From positions 682,001-746,000 of the forward strand of contig CAVTTR010000007.1 of NCBI GenBank assembly GCA_963737745.1: a stretch of DNA of 64,000 bases, read 5' to 3'. Positions 8,731 through 17,557 of this stretch are shown piece after piece (position 1 is the first letter of the stretch; each line of letters opens with the position of its first letter). This stretch comes from Bog-473 sp963737745. GTDB lineage: Bacteria; Actinomycetota; Acidimicrobiia; Acidimicrobiales; RAAP-2. The notes under the pieces are model-generated. The model made no database searches and was not told where the DNA came from. It saw nothing but the letters and a program-made list of their open reading frames with translations. The position numbers and the translations under genes were made by a program.

Positions 8731-8850
8731 AACTCAGCTGCTTTGGAGGTATTCCGACTCGATGGCATCGCCTCGCGGCGCACCACTCACGGTTGCGGAC
8801 CAGCGTCGGAGTCTCACCGACTTCCCCTCTGAAGCAGTACTACATCAACC
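8731..8850 (-). promoter_or_regulatory. Cobalamin riboswitch
   Basis: The minus strand carries the conserved aptamer core in order: GGGGAAG, then CGGTGAGACTCCGACGCTGG, TCCGCAACCGTGA, a short GC-rich peripheral arm, and GAGTCGGAATACCTCC. The outer stem pairs GCTT..GAGG (near 8825-8835) with CCTC..AAGC (near 8738-8747). The peripheral domain between the core halves is short, as in compact actinobacterial versions. It lies 83 nt upstream of the start of the alpha-barrel gene and is expected to lower expression of the uptake operon when adenosyl- or other cobalamin is abundant. A possible extended -10 element (TGCTACCGT, 8867-8875) lies just upstream. Confidence 0.88.
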
Positions 8851-9029
8851 CGTAGGCAGCCCGGGTACGGTAGCACGGCCTCGTCGGACCGGCCCGAAGG
8901 GGACCCTGGACTAGCGGTGGCTGAGACGCGGCAATACTTGGAGTTCGTGGCTGACCTACGACTCGTTCGCCTAAGACTTCCTCAGCAGCGGGGACGGGAA
9001 ATTCCGCGCACCCATTCCTACGAGGGCAC

Positions 9030-9050
9030 CCTGACCGCCTCCCGGTCAGG
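9030..9050 (+). promoter_or_regulatory. Hairpin with anti-Shine-Dalgarno loop before mutA
   Basis: CCTGACCG and CGGTCAGG form a perfect 8-bp stem closing the loop CCTCC. That loop is the exact complement of the GGAGG ribosome binding site (9055-9059) just downstream, which precedes the GTG start at 9069. Loop-to-RBS pairing would block translation, so this looks like a translational control element for the mutase operon. Function is inferred. Confidence 0.5.
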
Positions 9051-9068
9051 CGTAGGAGGAACCATCTC

Positions 9069-10985
9069 GTGCGGCGAGGCGCCGTGACTGACGGGTCGCC
9101 GTTGCGCCTGGCGGGAGAATTTCCGCCGTCAACGCGTGAGGAGTGGCGTGCCGGGGTCAACAAGGTGCTCGCCAAGGGAAAGACCGATCTGACCCCAGAC
9201 GACCTGGCCCAGAGGTTCGAACGTGAGCTGGTAGCGCACCTCTACGAGGGGATCGACATCGCTCCTCTTTACACATCGTCTGATGTCTCCTGGGCCAGCA
9301 TCGAAGGATTTCCCGGTCTTCCTCCCTATGGTCGGGGCGGCTCGCTTCTGGGAAGCAGCCAGGGCGGCTGGGACATCCGACAAGTGGTGGATCTGACCGC
9401 GTCAGATGCAGCGACGGCCGCCGCGCTCGCCGTGGATCAACTGGAGCGCGGCGCCAGCTCGCTTCTGCTGCGTCGAGCCCATGGGGCGCCCGACGTCCAC
9501 CTCGATGTGAACATGCTCGAGAAGATTCTCGACGGGGTCTATCTCGACCTGATCCCCGTCTGCCTGGACGAATCTCTCGGGCCAGAAGCGCCCTCTGCGC
9601 TCCTCAACCTGTGGGATCGCAAGGGACTTGAGCCGACGCAAGCCCAAGGGGTGCTGGGCCTGGATCCCCTGGGTTCCTATGCCTCGGACCCTGGGAGGGT
9701 CGACCTCACCGCGTCGTTGGCCGCGGCCAGCGCCACGGCCCAAGAGTGCGTCAAGCGGTATCCCAAAGCCCGAGCCGTGGTGGTCGACGTCACCCGCTAT
9801 CACGAGGCTGGTTGTTCGGGCACCGAGGAGCTCGGGTGCGCGATCGCGACGGGCATCGCCTACCTCCGACTCTTGGTCGAGGCGGGGCTGGACGTCGAGT
9901 CGGCCCTCAGTCAGATCGAATTCCGATTCGCCGCCACCAGCGACCAGTTCCTGACGATCGCCAAGTTGCGGGCCGCTCGACTGTTGTGGTGGCGGGTGGC
10001 CCAGGCGTCGGGAGCAAGGGTCGGCGCACAACACCAGCACGTCATGACGTCGCGGGCGATGCTCAGCCGCTATGACCCCTGGGTCAACCTCCTCCGCGGC
10101 ACGATCGCTTGTTTTGCGGCCGGCGTGGCTGGCGCCGATGCGGTGACGGTCGAGCCATACGACCTTGTGGTGGATCCGCTTCACCTCAGCGATCTGGGTC
10201 GGCGCATGGCGAGAAATACCCAACTCGTCCTGATCGAGGAGTCCCACGCCGCCAAGGTCATCGATCCCGCTGGTGGTTCGTGGTACGTGGAGTCGTTGAC
10301 TCGGTCCGTGGCCGAAGAGGCCTGGAGCTGGATGCAGACGATCGAGCAAGCAGGAGGCATACGGGCCGCACTGGATTCGGGACTGGTCTCCGAGCGGATC
10401 AACCTGACCTGGGAGAAGCGTCTGGCCAATATCGGACGGCGCGTCGACACCATCACCGGCGTCAGCGACTTCCCCAACGCCGACGAGGAGATTCCGCCAC
10501 CGCTCCTCGGGGAGGAACAGCCGCCCGGCGGACTGCCCCGACGGCGCTACGCCGCGCCCTTCGAAAACATTCGCCAACGGATCGACGCGTATGCCACAGA
10601 GCACGCCACTCGCCCCGCTGTTCTTTTGGTCAATGTCGGTTCGCCTTCGGACTACACCGCACGCACGACCTATGCCAAGAGCTTCTTCGAGGCGGCCGGA
10701 CTCGCTACCATCGCCGTCGAAGTGGGAGCCGACATCGGCTCGCAGGTGGCGACATTCGTCACCGACGGGGTGCGCTTGGCCTGCCTCTGTTCGTCCGACG
10801 CCGTCTACGCTGAAACCGGAGCGGAGGTCGCCGCGCAACTGGCACAAGCCGGTTTCGGGCGCCTCTACGCGGCCGGCCGCCGATCCGACGTTCTCGTCGA
10901 GGCCGGTGTCGACGAGTTCGTCGGCGTCGGTTGCAACGTCCTGGACGCGCTCGAAGGCGCACTCTCGATCCTCGGGGTGAACTAG
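9069..10985 (+). CDS. mutA: Methylmalonyl-CoA mutase small (beta) subunit
   Basis: The non-catalytic partner of MutB in the heterodimeric adenosylcobalamin enzyme that interconverts (R)-methylmalonyl-CoA and succinyl-CoA. The 638-residue protein has the mutase TIM-barrel domain (about 30-460) with family motifs such as QQHQHVMTSRAMLSRYDPWVN-like text and GGSWYVESLT. A degenerate C-terminal B12-like domain lacks the DxHxxG cobalamin-binding motif, as expected for the small subunit. The GTG start at 9069 has AGGAGGA about 9 nt upstream; a second GTG at 9084 is possible. The TAG stop overlaps the GTG of mutB by one base. Confidence 0.93.
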   Translation: MRRGAVTDGSPLRLAGEFPPSTREEWRAGVNKVLAKGKTDLTPDDLAQRFERELVAHLYEGIDIAPLYTSSDVSWASIEGFPGLPPYGRGGSLLGSSQGGWDIRQVVDLTASDAATAAALAVDQLERGASSLLLRRAHGAPDVHLDVNMLEKILDGVYLDLIPVCLDESLGPEAPSALLNLWDRKGLEPTQAQGVLGLDPLGSYASDPGRVDLTASLAAASATAQECVKRYPKARAVVVDVTRYHEAGCSGTEELGCAIATGIAYLRLLVEAGLDVESALSQIEFRFAATSDQFLTIAKLRAARLLWWRVAQASGARVGAQHQHVMTSRAMLSRYDPWVNLLRGTIACFAAGVAGADAVTVEPYDLVVDPLHLSDLGRRMARNTQLVLIEESHAAKVIDPAGGSWYVESLTRSVAEEAWSWMQTIEQAGGIRAALDSGLVSERINLTWEKRLANIGRRVDTITGVSDFPNADEEIPPPLLGEEQPPGGLPRRRYAAPFENIRQRIDAYATEHATRPAVLLVNVGSPSDYTARTTYAKSFFEAAGLATIAVEVGADIGSQVATFVTDGVRLACLCSSDAVYAETGAEVAAQLAQAGFGRLYAAGRRSDVLVEAGVDEFVGVGCNVLDALEGALSILGVN

Positions 10986-13213
10986 TGGCAAGCTCCGACA
11001 TTCCCGACTTCACGACTCTGTCCTTGGACGTCGAACCCGCCGGCCCAGCGGGTGAAGAGACGTGGCGCCAGGCGGTCGCCGCGGCCGAGGAGGTTGATCC
11101 CGGCGCGCTCGGATGGGAGTCACCAGAAGGCATCGCTCTCCCGCCGGTCCTAGGGGGCGCTGCGCTGGACGGACTGGACTTCCTCGACGGCTATCCGGGG
11201 GTCGTCCCATTCCTCCGTGGCCCGTATCCGACGATGTACGTCAACCAACCCTGGACGATCCGACAGTATGCCGGATTCTCCACGGCCGAAGAGTCAAACG
11301 CCTTCTATCGTCGCAATCTGGCCAGCGGGCAAAAGGGCCTCTCCGTCGCCTTCGACCTGGCCACCCACCGGGGTTATGACAGCGACCATCCTCGCGTGGC
11401 CGGCGACGTCGGCATGGCCGGCGTGGCGATCGACTCCATCCTCGACATGCGTCAACTCTTCGATGGCATCCCGCTGGATCAGATGTCGGTCTCGATGACG
11501 ATGAACGGCGCTGTCCTCCCCGTTCTGGCGCTTTATATCCTGGCCGCAGAAGAGCAGGGTGTGTCCCCGGCCAAGCTCGCCGGCACCATTCAGAACGACG
11601 TACTCAAAGAGTTCATGGTGCGGAACACCTACATCTATCCGCCCGTTCCTTCCATGCGGATCATTTCGGACATCTTCGCCTACACGTCGACGGAGATGCC
11701 CAAGTTCAACTCCATCTCGATCTCGGGCTATCACATGCAAGAAGCTGGCGCCTCGGCTGATCTCGAGTTGGGCTACACCCTGGCCGACGGCGTCGAGTAC
11801 ATCCGCGCCGGCATGGATGCAGGGTTGGCCATCGATGCCTTCGCCCCCCGGCTGTCCTTCTTCTGGGCCATCGGCATGAACTTCTTCACCGAAGTCGCCA
11901 AAATGCGGGCGGCCCGCCTCTTGTGGGCGAAACTCGTCAAGCAGTTCTCTCCGCAGAACGAGAAGTCGCTCTCGCTGCGGACCCACTGCCAAACCTCGGG
12001 CTGGTCGCTCACCGCGCAGGATGTATTCAATAACGTCATGCGCACCTGCGTCGAAGCCATGGCGGCCACGCAGGGGCACACCCAGTCTCTTCATACCAAT
12101 GCCCTGGACGAAGCCCTCGGCCTTCCTACCGACTTCAGTGCGCGCATCGCGCGCAATACCCAACTGTTCTTGCAGTACGAATCCGGTACCTGCCGCACCA
12201 TAGATCCCTGGGGTGGCAGTTACTACGTGGAGCGGCTCACCTACGAGCTGGCCCGCAAGGCGTGGGCCCACATTGAGGAGGTCGAGGCGGCCGGCGGCAT
12301 GACGGCTGCCATTGAGGCTGGCCTTCCCAAGCTGCGGATCGAGGAGGTCGCCGCCCGGACCCAGGCTCGCATCGACTCCGGACGCCAGGTCGTGGTCGGG
12401 GTCAATCGGTACCGCCTCGACGCCGAAGAGAAAATCGATGTTCTCAAGGTCAACAACTCGAGCGTACGGGCACAGCAGATCGTCAAGCTGCAGCGACTGC
12501 GAGCCGAACGAGACGAGGCCGCATGCCAGGACGCGCTGGCCAAGTTGACCGCGTCGGCCCGGGCCGCCGCTGAAGGCACCCGCGACAATGGTCTGGGGAG
12601 CAATCTGCTGAAGTTGGCGGTCGACGCCGCCCGACAGCGGGCGTCAGTGGGTGAGATCAGCGATGCCCTCGAAAAGGTCTATGGGCGCCATACCGCTTCG
12701 ATCCGTACGATCTCGGGTGTGTACCGCGCCGAAGTCGGTGAGTCTCCCGCGGCCCACGCCGCCCGCCAGGCGGTGGACGCGTTTGCCGAACGCCACGGGC
12801 GGCGACCCCGCATACTGGTGGCCAAAATGGGCCAGGACGGGCATGACCGGGGGCAGAAGGTCATCGCCACCGCCTTTGCCGATCTTGGTTTCGACGTGGA
12901 TGTCGGTCCCCTGTTCCAGACCCCGGGAGAAGTGGCACGCCAGGCCGTGGAAGCCGACGTGCACGTGGTCGGTGTGAACTCGCTGGCGGCCGGGCACCTG
13001 ACTCTGGTGCCCGAGCTCCGCAACGAGTTAGCCGCCTTGCATCGCGAGGACATCATGATCGTGGTCGGCGGCGTCATCCCACCGCAAGACTTCGAAGAGC
13101 TGATAGCCGCGGGCGCCGCTGCCATCTTCCCTCCGGGAACCGTCATTGCCGACGCCGCCGTCGACCTGGTCGAGAAAATCGACGCGCAGCTCGCACATGG
13201 TGAGGTGCCTTGA
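10985..13213 (+). CDS. mutB: Methylmalonyl-CoA mutase large (alpha, catalytic) subunit
   Basis: The catalytic subunit binding adenosylcobalamin and methylmalonyl-CoA, used in propionate, odd-chain fatty acid and branched-chain amino acid metabolism. The N-terminal catalytic barrel has PGVVPFLRGPYPTMY and SVSMTMNGAV. The C-terminal B12 domain has GQDGHDRG, in which H620 of the DxHxxG motif is the cobalt ligand, followed by VGVNSLAAGH and VGGVIPPQD. I chose the GTG at 10985, which overlaps the mutA stop, giving 742 aa, the normal length; the frame extends 18 codons further upstream inside mutA without a ribosome binding site. meaB follows with a 4-nt overlap. Confidence 0.97.
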   Translation: MASSDIPDFTTLSLDVEPAGPAGEETWRQAVAAAEEVDPGALGWESPEGIALPPVLGGAALDGLDFLDGYPGVVPFLRGPYPTMYVNQPWTIRQYAGFSTAEESNAFYRRNLASGQKGLSVAFDLATHRGYDSDHPRVAGDVGMAGVAIDSILDMRQLFDGIPLDQMSVSMTMNGAVLPVLALYILAAEEQGVSPAKLAGTIQNDVLKEFMVRNTYIYPPVPSMRIISDIFAYTSTEMPKFNSISISGYHMQEAGASADLELGYTLADGVEYIRAGMDAGLAIDAFAPRLSFFWAIGMNFFTEVAKMRAARLLWAKLVKQFSPQNEKSLSLRTHCQTSGWSLTAQDVFNNVMRTCVEAMAATQGHTQSLHTNALDEALGLPTDFSARIARNTQLFLQYESGTCRTIDPWGGSYYVERLTYELARKAWAHIEEVEAAGGMTAAIEAGLPKLRIEEVAARTQARIDSGRQVVVGVNRYRLDAEEKIDVLKVNNSSVRAQQIVKLQRLRAERDEAACQDALAKLTASARAAAEGTRDNGLGSNLLKLAVDAARQRASVGEISDALEKVYGRHTASIRTISGVYRAEVGESPAAHAARQAVDAFAERHGRRPRILVAKMGQDGHDRGQKVIATAFADLGFDVDVGPLFQTPGEVARQAVEADVHVVGVNSLAAGHLTLVPELRNELAALHREDIMIVVGGVIPPQDFEELIAAGAAAIFPPGTVIADAAVDLVEKIDAQLAHGEVP

Positions 13214-14220
13214 CCGCAACTGTTCGGTCTGCGATCGACGTGGAAGAGTACGCCGCGGCGGTTCTGGCCGGCGATCGATCCCACGTGGCCAAGTCGATCA
13301 CCCTGGTCGAGTCCACGCGCGAGGACCACGCCGAGCTGGCACAGGAGCTTCTGGTCCGACTGCTCCCTTCTACCGGTGGCTCGCAACGCGTCGGATTGAC
13401 CGGCGTGCCGGGGGCCGGAAAGTCCACACTGATCGACAAGTTGGGCACCTATTTGACACAACGCGAGCACCGGGTCGCCGTGCTGGCGATCGATCCGTCC
13501 TCATCCCGACGAGGGGGGAGCATTCTCGGGGACAAGACCCGCATGCACGCGCTGGCCGCCGACCCGGACGCATTCATCAGACCATCCCCGGCCGCGGGAT
13601 CGTTGGGCGGGGTCACCAGGTCGACTCGGGAAGCACTTCTCATCGTCGAGGCAGCCGGTTACGACGTCGTAATCGTCGAAACCGTCGGCGTTGGCCAATC
13701 GGAGGCGGCTGTGGCCAGCATGGTGGACTGCTTCGTCATGTTGATGGTGCCCGGCACGGGTGATTCGTTACAGGGGATCAAGCGTGGCGTGCTGGAGTTG
13801 GCCGAGATCATCATGGTGAACAAGGCCGATGGCGACCAGGCCAGGGAGGCTGAGCACGTCGCCCGCGAGTTGGCGGACGCGCTTCATATGTTCGGCGCGC
13901 TCAGCCCGTCCTGGGAACCACCGGTGCTTACCTGTAGCGCCAAAGAGGGAACCGGCATCGGACGCCTCTGGGAAGAAGTGCAACATCATCGCGAGGCCCT
14001 CACGGCGTCCGGTGAGTTCCAGGAGAAGCGGGATCGCCAGCTCACGCAGTGGATGTGGGCCATGGTGGAGGACCGACTCCTGGGTCGGCTGCGCGCCGAT
14101 ACGGGGGTCCGCACGCTTGCTGCTGACATCGAGCGTCAGCTGCGCGATCGAACGATGACACCGACGCAAGGGGCACGCCGCATTCTCGAGGAACTCGACC
14201 GCGGTACCGCCGCCTGCTGA
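13210..14220 (+). CDS. meaB: Methylmalonyl-CoA mutase-associated GTPase MeaB
   Basis: A G3E-family GTPase that gates cofactor loading and protects methylmalonyl-CoA mutase. The 336 residues contain Walker A GVPGAGKST, the mutase-contacting switch region SSRRGGSILGDKTRM, ETVGVGQSE and NKADG for guanine recognition. The TTG start at 13210 overlaps the mutB stop (TTGA). The family formerly appeared as ArgK/LAO kinase; the position directly after mutA-mutB settles the role. Confidence 0.96.
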   Translation: MTATVRSAIDVEEYAAAVLAGDRSHVAKSITLVESTREDHAELAQELLVRLLPSTGGSQRVGLTGVPGAGKSTLIDKLGTYLTQREHRVAVLAIDPSSSRRGGSILGDKTRMHALAADPDAFIRPSPAAGSLGGVTRSTREALLIVEAAGYDVVIVETVGVGQSEAAVASMVDCFVMLMVPGTGDSLQGIKRGVLELAEIIMVNKADGDQAREAEHVARELADALHMFGALSPSWEPPVLTCSAKEGTGIGRLWEEVQHHREALTASGEFQEKRDRQLTQWMWAMVEDRLLGRLRADTGVRTLAADIERQLRDRTMTPTQGARRILEELDRGTAAC

Positions 14221-14304
14221 GCTGCACTACGCACCGACCGCGCGCCATAGGAGGCGGGGTGAAGAAGGGCCGGGCGTGCCTCAGCCGATCCAAAAAGGTG
14301 TCGC

Positions 14305-14326
14305 AAGCCCCTTGGCGGCGGGGTTT
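14305..14326 (+). terminator. Possible terminator after meaB
   Basis: AAGCCCC and GGGGTTT form a 7-bp stem (one G-T pair) with an 8-nt loop, 85 nt after the meaB stop and before the convergent Nudix gene. The T-run is short (3 nt), so it is a weak prediction. Confidence 0.35.
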
Positions 14327-14446
14327 GGAGCAATCGGCCGAGGCACACACTCCGGCTATTCGCGATCAGGCGGAAGATCGCTATTTCGACCTATTTCCCG
14401 GCGCCGCCATTTTCAAACACGAAAAAAGGAAATATTTGTCGCTGCG

Positions 14447-14878
14447 TCAGACCAGCGATTCGAGCTGGTCATCGCCTGTCAACGATGACAGGAGTTCGCG
14501 GTCGCGCTCGTAGGTCAACAGGAGGTCGGCGGTCGCAATATCGAGCCATCGGACCTGGTCAACCTCCTCATTGGGCGCAAACGAGCCAGCCTCGACGGCC
14601 ATCACCCAGTAGGCCACGACCTTGGGTCGACCTTTGCGATCGATGTATTCGGTATGCCCGATGAATCGCAGTAAGCGGCAGGCGAACCCGGTCTCTTCGA
14701 GGACCTCTCGCTGGGCGGCCTCTTCGAACGTTTCGCCCTCTTCGAGCTTCCCTTTTGGATACGACCAATCCTGATGGACCGGTCGGTGCACCAAGGCGAT
14801 CTGGAGTTCTCCGGCCTGTCGGCGAACGAGCAGACCGCCCGCGGCTCGGACGACATCGGTTGAGTTGTCGAATTCCAT
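14447..14878 (-). CDS. Nudix hydrolase (MutT/diadenosine polyphosphatase type)
   Basis: The 143-residue protein starting at MEFDNS has a full Nudix box GKLEEGETFEEAAQREVLEETG (split here as GKLEEGE...REVLEETG, about residues 44-66). It hydrolyses a nucleoside diphosphate linked to another group; the exact substrate cannot be read from sequence. Upstream codons in frame extend to 14938 but overlap the divergent gene's leader, and the ATG at 14878 matches the family's usual N-terminus (VRAAGGLLVRR). It is divergent from the CYTH-CHAD gene, 97 nt apart, so the two may share a control region. Confidence 0.85.
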   Translation of the reverse strand: MEFDNSTDVVRAAGGLLVRRQAGELQIALVHRPVHQDWSYPKGKLEEGETFEEAAQREVLEETGFACRLLRFIGHTEYIDRKGRPKVVAYWVMAVEAGSFAPNEEVDQVRWLDIATADLLLTYERDRELLSSLTGDDQLESLV

Positions 14879-14975
14879 AGTTGTCGCTCTGCTACCCACT
14901 GTAGGCACCCACGCCATACCCGATGGCCCGTCGTGCATTCCCGCTTTTTGGAGGTACCGGCAGTACCCTGGCCTG

Positions 14976-16724
14976 ATGCATCAAAAGAAGGACGTTGTCG
15001 GAGTCCAATGGCAGTTCGATGCGCTGGATTTACGCCCGGTCGAGCGCTGGTTGGACGCCGTGGCAACACTCTCCATGGGCCCCGACGATGAGAGGAAGTT
15101 GGGGGCGACAGCTCAACCGGCTCAGCGCCTGATCGACTCGTATCTCGACACTGCTGATTGGCGGATGGCTCGAGCCGGCTTCGTCGTCCGCACTCGGCGG
15201 CGCGGGCGGCACGATGAAATCACTCTCAAGACCGTCCGCAGGACCGGTGCAGCTCACCTGCGCAGACTCGAGGTCACCGAAACGCTCGCCGAAGCCGGGA
15301 TCGCCTCGCTCGGCGAAGAAGGCCCGGTGGGTCGCCGCATCCACGCCGTCGCCGGACGTCGGGCACTCCGCCCGGTTCTGCACATACGCACGCGCCGGAA
15401 CCCCTATACGGTGCGTATCGACGACGTGGAGGCGGGCAAGATCTCGCTCGAGGACACCGAGATCGTCGTTGGCCATGGGGAGCGCCCCATGCAGATCCGC
15501 CGGGTCGAAGTCGAGGTGCTACCCGAGTGGGCCGACCTGCTGGCCCCACTCGTACAACAGCTCCGGGCCACGTGCGGCCTACGGCCCGCCACTCTCTCCA
15601 AGTTCGAGGCGGGGCTTTTGGCGCGCGGGATCGTCATCCCGGGTCCGCCCGACCTGGGCTCCACCGACATCGAACCCGAAGCCACCCTGGGTCAATTGGC
15701 GTATGCCGTCCTGCGGCGCCAGCTCGGCGTTCTGTGCCAAAAGGAGCCCGGCACGAGACTGGGAGAGGACATCGAAGAGTTGCATGAGATGCGGGTGGCG
15801 ACCCGCCGCCTGCGCGCTGCCTTGGATCTCTTTGCCGATGTCCTTCCCATTCGAGCCCAGACCTTCCGGGTCGAGTTGGGTTGGCTGGCCAACGTGCTGG
15901 GCGCGGTGCGTGACCTCGATGTCCAACTGGAGTCCCAGGCGGCCATGGTCGGGGCGGACCAGCAAGCGCTCTGGGCCGACCTGACATCGCTGTTGGAGGC
16001 AGAGCGTGAGACGGCCCAGACCGAGCTGCTGACCGCGCTCGATTCCGCCCGGTGGGACCGTCTCAGAAATGGCATGACGTCCATGGTGCAACAAGGCCCC
16101 CACCGCAGATCGACGGCCACGCGCTTACCGGCGCTGGCAGTCGTGCCCGACCTCATCGGATCACGGCACGGTGCGGTGGTGAAGGCGGCGCGACGGGCCA
16201 AGCGCTCGGGCGAGGCAACCGATTTCCACCGTCTCCGCATTCGATGCAAGCGCCTTCGCTACTCGCTCGAATTCAGCGCCGAACTCTATGATGGACGTAC
16301 AAAGCCGTACACGCGGCAGCTGGCGAAACTCCAGGATCAACTGGGCCTCCTCCAAGACGCCGAGGTCGCCGCCAACCGCCTGACCGAGCTGGCCATCACC
16401 GCACCTCTCCCGGCGTCCACCGTCTTCGTCATGGGGGGCGTGGCGGAGCAACATCGGCGAGAACTCGTGCGCATCCTCGAACGATTGCCCGGTGAGGTCT
16501 CGCGTCTGCGGGGTACCGAGTGGGCCGAGGCAACCGTGATGATGGAGCGAGGGCGCGACCAGGCACTCGCCCTCATGCCCCTGGCGCGGCGCGCGCTGCG
16601 CATCGTGCCTCCTTCGGTTGCTCCCGCCTGTTCGCCCGTCGAAGGTGGACCGCCTCTGATCGGCCCCTTCGTGCTGCCCGAGACGGTCCGGACGATGAGT
16701 GGCGTCGGAGAAAACCCCGCCTGA
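14976..16724 (+). CDS. CYTH-CHAD domain protein (polyphosphate/triphosphate related)
   Basis: 582 residues from the ATG at 14976. The N-terminal CYTH domain (about 1-210) is the triphosphate tunnel fold, with charged strand pairs such as RTRRRGRHDEITLKTV and RVEVEVLPEW. The C-terminal CHAD domain (about 245-530) is a helical, histidine-rich fold known to bind inorganic polyphosphate, with the characteristic ELHEMRVATRRLRAALDLF and FHRLRIRCKRLRYSLEF helices. CYTH-CHAD fusions are linked to inorganic triphosphatase activity or polyphosphate granules. An RBS-like TGGAGG lies about 25 nt upstream, not ideally placed. Confidence 0.88.
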   Translation: MHQKKDVVGVQWQFDALDLRPVERWLDAVATLSMGPDDERKLGATAQPAQRLIDSYLDTADWRMARAGFVVRTRRRGRHDEITLKTVRRTGAAHLRRLEVTETLAEAGIASLGEEGPVGRRIHAVAGRRALRPVLHIRTRRNPYTVRIDDVEAGKISLEDTEIVVGHGERPMQIRRVEVEVLPEWADLLAPLVQQLRATCGLRPATLSKFEAGLLARGIVIPGPPDLGSTDIEPEATLGQLAYAVLRRQLGVLCQKEPGTRLGEDIEELHEMRVATRRLRAALDLFADVLPIRAQTFRVELGWLANVLGAVRDLDVQLESQAAMVGADQQALWADLTSLLEAERETAQTELLTALDSARWDRLRNGMTSMVQQGPHRRSTATRLPALAVVPDLIGSRHGAVVKAARRAKRSGEATDFHRLRIRCKRLRYSLEFSAELYDGRTKPYTRQLAKLQDQLGLLQDAEVAANRLTELAITAPLPASTVFVMGGVAEQHRRELVRILERLPGEVSRLRGTEWAEATVMMERGRDQALALMPLARRALRIVPPSVAPACSPVEGGPPLIGPFVLPETVRTMSGVGENPA

Positions 16725-16746
16725 GCGTCCCGTACGCTTCACGCCC

Positions 16747-17529
16747 ATGCCAGCAACGGTCGTCGGGGCGACATCCTTGACGGCGTCGCACATCATCTAT
16801 CTTCTGCTGGGCGGAGTCGGGGCCGGCATCTTCAATGGTGTCGCAGGCGGGGGGAGCCTCATCTCGTTCCCCCTCCTGCTGGCCTTGGGCTATCCCGCGC
16901 TCACGGCCAACATCACCAATACCGTAGGGATCTGGCCCGGCTACGCGGGAAGTGCGGCGGGATTCCGCCAAGAAATTGGCGGGCAGAACGAGCGTCTCAT
17001 TCGTTTAAGTCCCGTGGCCGTGCTCGGCGGCGTCGTGGGCGCCATTCTGCTGCTCACCACCTCGTCAGCCGACTTCAAGGCCGTGGCGCCTTGGCTCGTG
17101 CTCGGTGCATCCGTCCTCTTTGCGGCGCAGCCGCTGTTACGGCGCGCCCTGAGCGGGCCGTCGCACGGCCCGCCGCGCACCCGACCCGTGCTCCTGATTG
17201 GTGGCACCTTCGCCTCGGCCGTCTATGGCGGCTACTTCGGAGCCGGGTTGGGCGTCATGCTCCTGGCCATTCTGGGTTTGGCCCTGCCCGACTCCATCAC
17301 CCGCACGAGCGGGCTCCGCACGGCACTGTCGATACTGGTCAACGGCGTGGCGGCGGCCGTGTTCCTCATCCACGGCGGGTTGGCGTGGCGGGCCGTCGGC
17401 CTCCTGGCCATCGGAAGCCTGGTCGGTGGATGGGTCGGCGCCCGGGTGGCTCTGGCCATCCCTGCCATGGCCTTGCGGATCATCGTGGTCGTCGTTGGGC
17501 TGGCCACCGTGGTGAAGCTCCTGGTCTGA
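16747..17529 (+). CDS. TSUP family permease (TauE/SafE)
   Basis: A membrane protein of about eight helices (260 aa from the ATG at 16747). The two family repeats start with GVGAGIFNGVAGGGSLISFPLLL and AVYGGYFGAGLGVMLLAILG (shown in parts; both are the Gly-rich TSUP signature). Members export sulfite, sulfoacetate or other sulfur or organic anions; the substrate here is unknown. It follows the CYTH-CHAD gene by 22 nt in the same direction and could be co-transcribed. Confidence 0.87.
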   Translation: MPATVVGATSLTASHIIYLLLGGVGAGIFNGVAGGGSLISFPLLLALGYPALTANITNTVGIWPGYAGSAAGFRQEIGGQNERLIRLSPVAVLGGVVGAILLLTTSSADFKAVAPWLVLGASVLFAAQPLLRRALSGPSHGPPRTRPVLLIGGTFASAVYGGYFGAGLGVMLLAILGLALPDSITRTSGLRTALSILVNGVAAAVFLIHGGLAWRAVGLLAIGSLVGGWVGARVALAIPAMALRIIVVVVGLATVVKLLV

Positions 17530-17557
17530 CGTGGCGGTGTGGCGGTTCTCGCGCCGG

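Noticed and set aside
8880..9029. A second cobalamin riboswitch before mutA.
   Set aside because: I found no match to the conserved aptamer core on the plus strand; only the short hairpin at 9030-9050 is present.
10931..10984. Extended start for mutB giving 760 aa.
   Set aside because: The extra 18 codons lie inside mutA without an RBS; the GTG at 10985 overlaps the mutA stop and gives the usual N-terminus.
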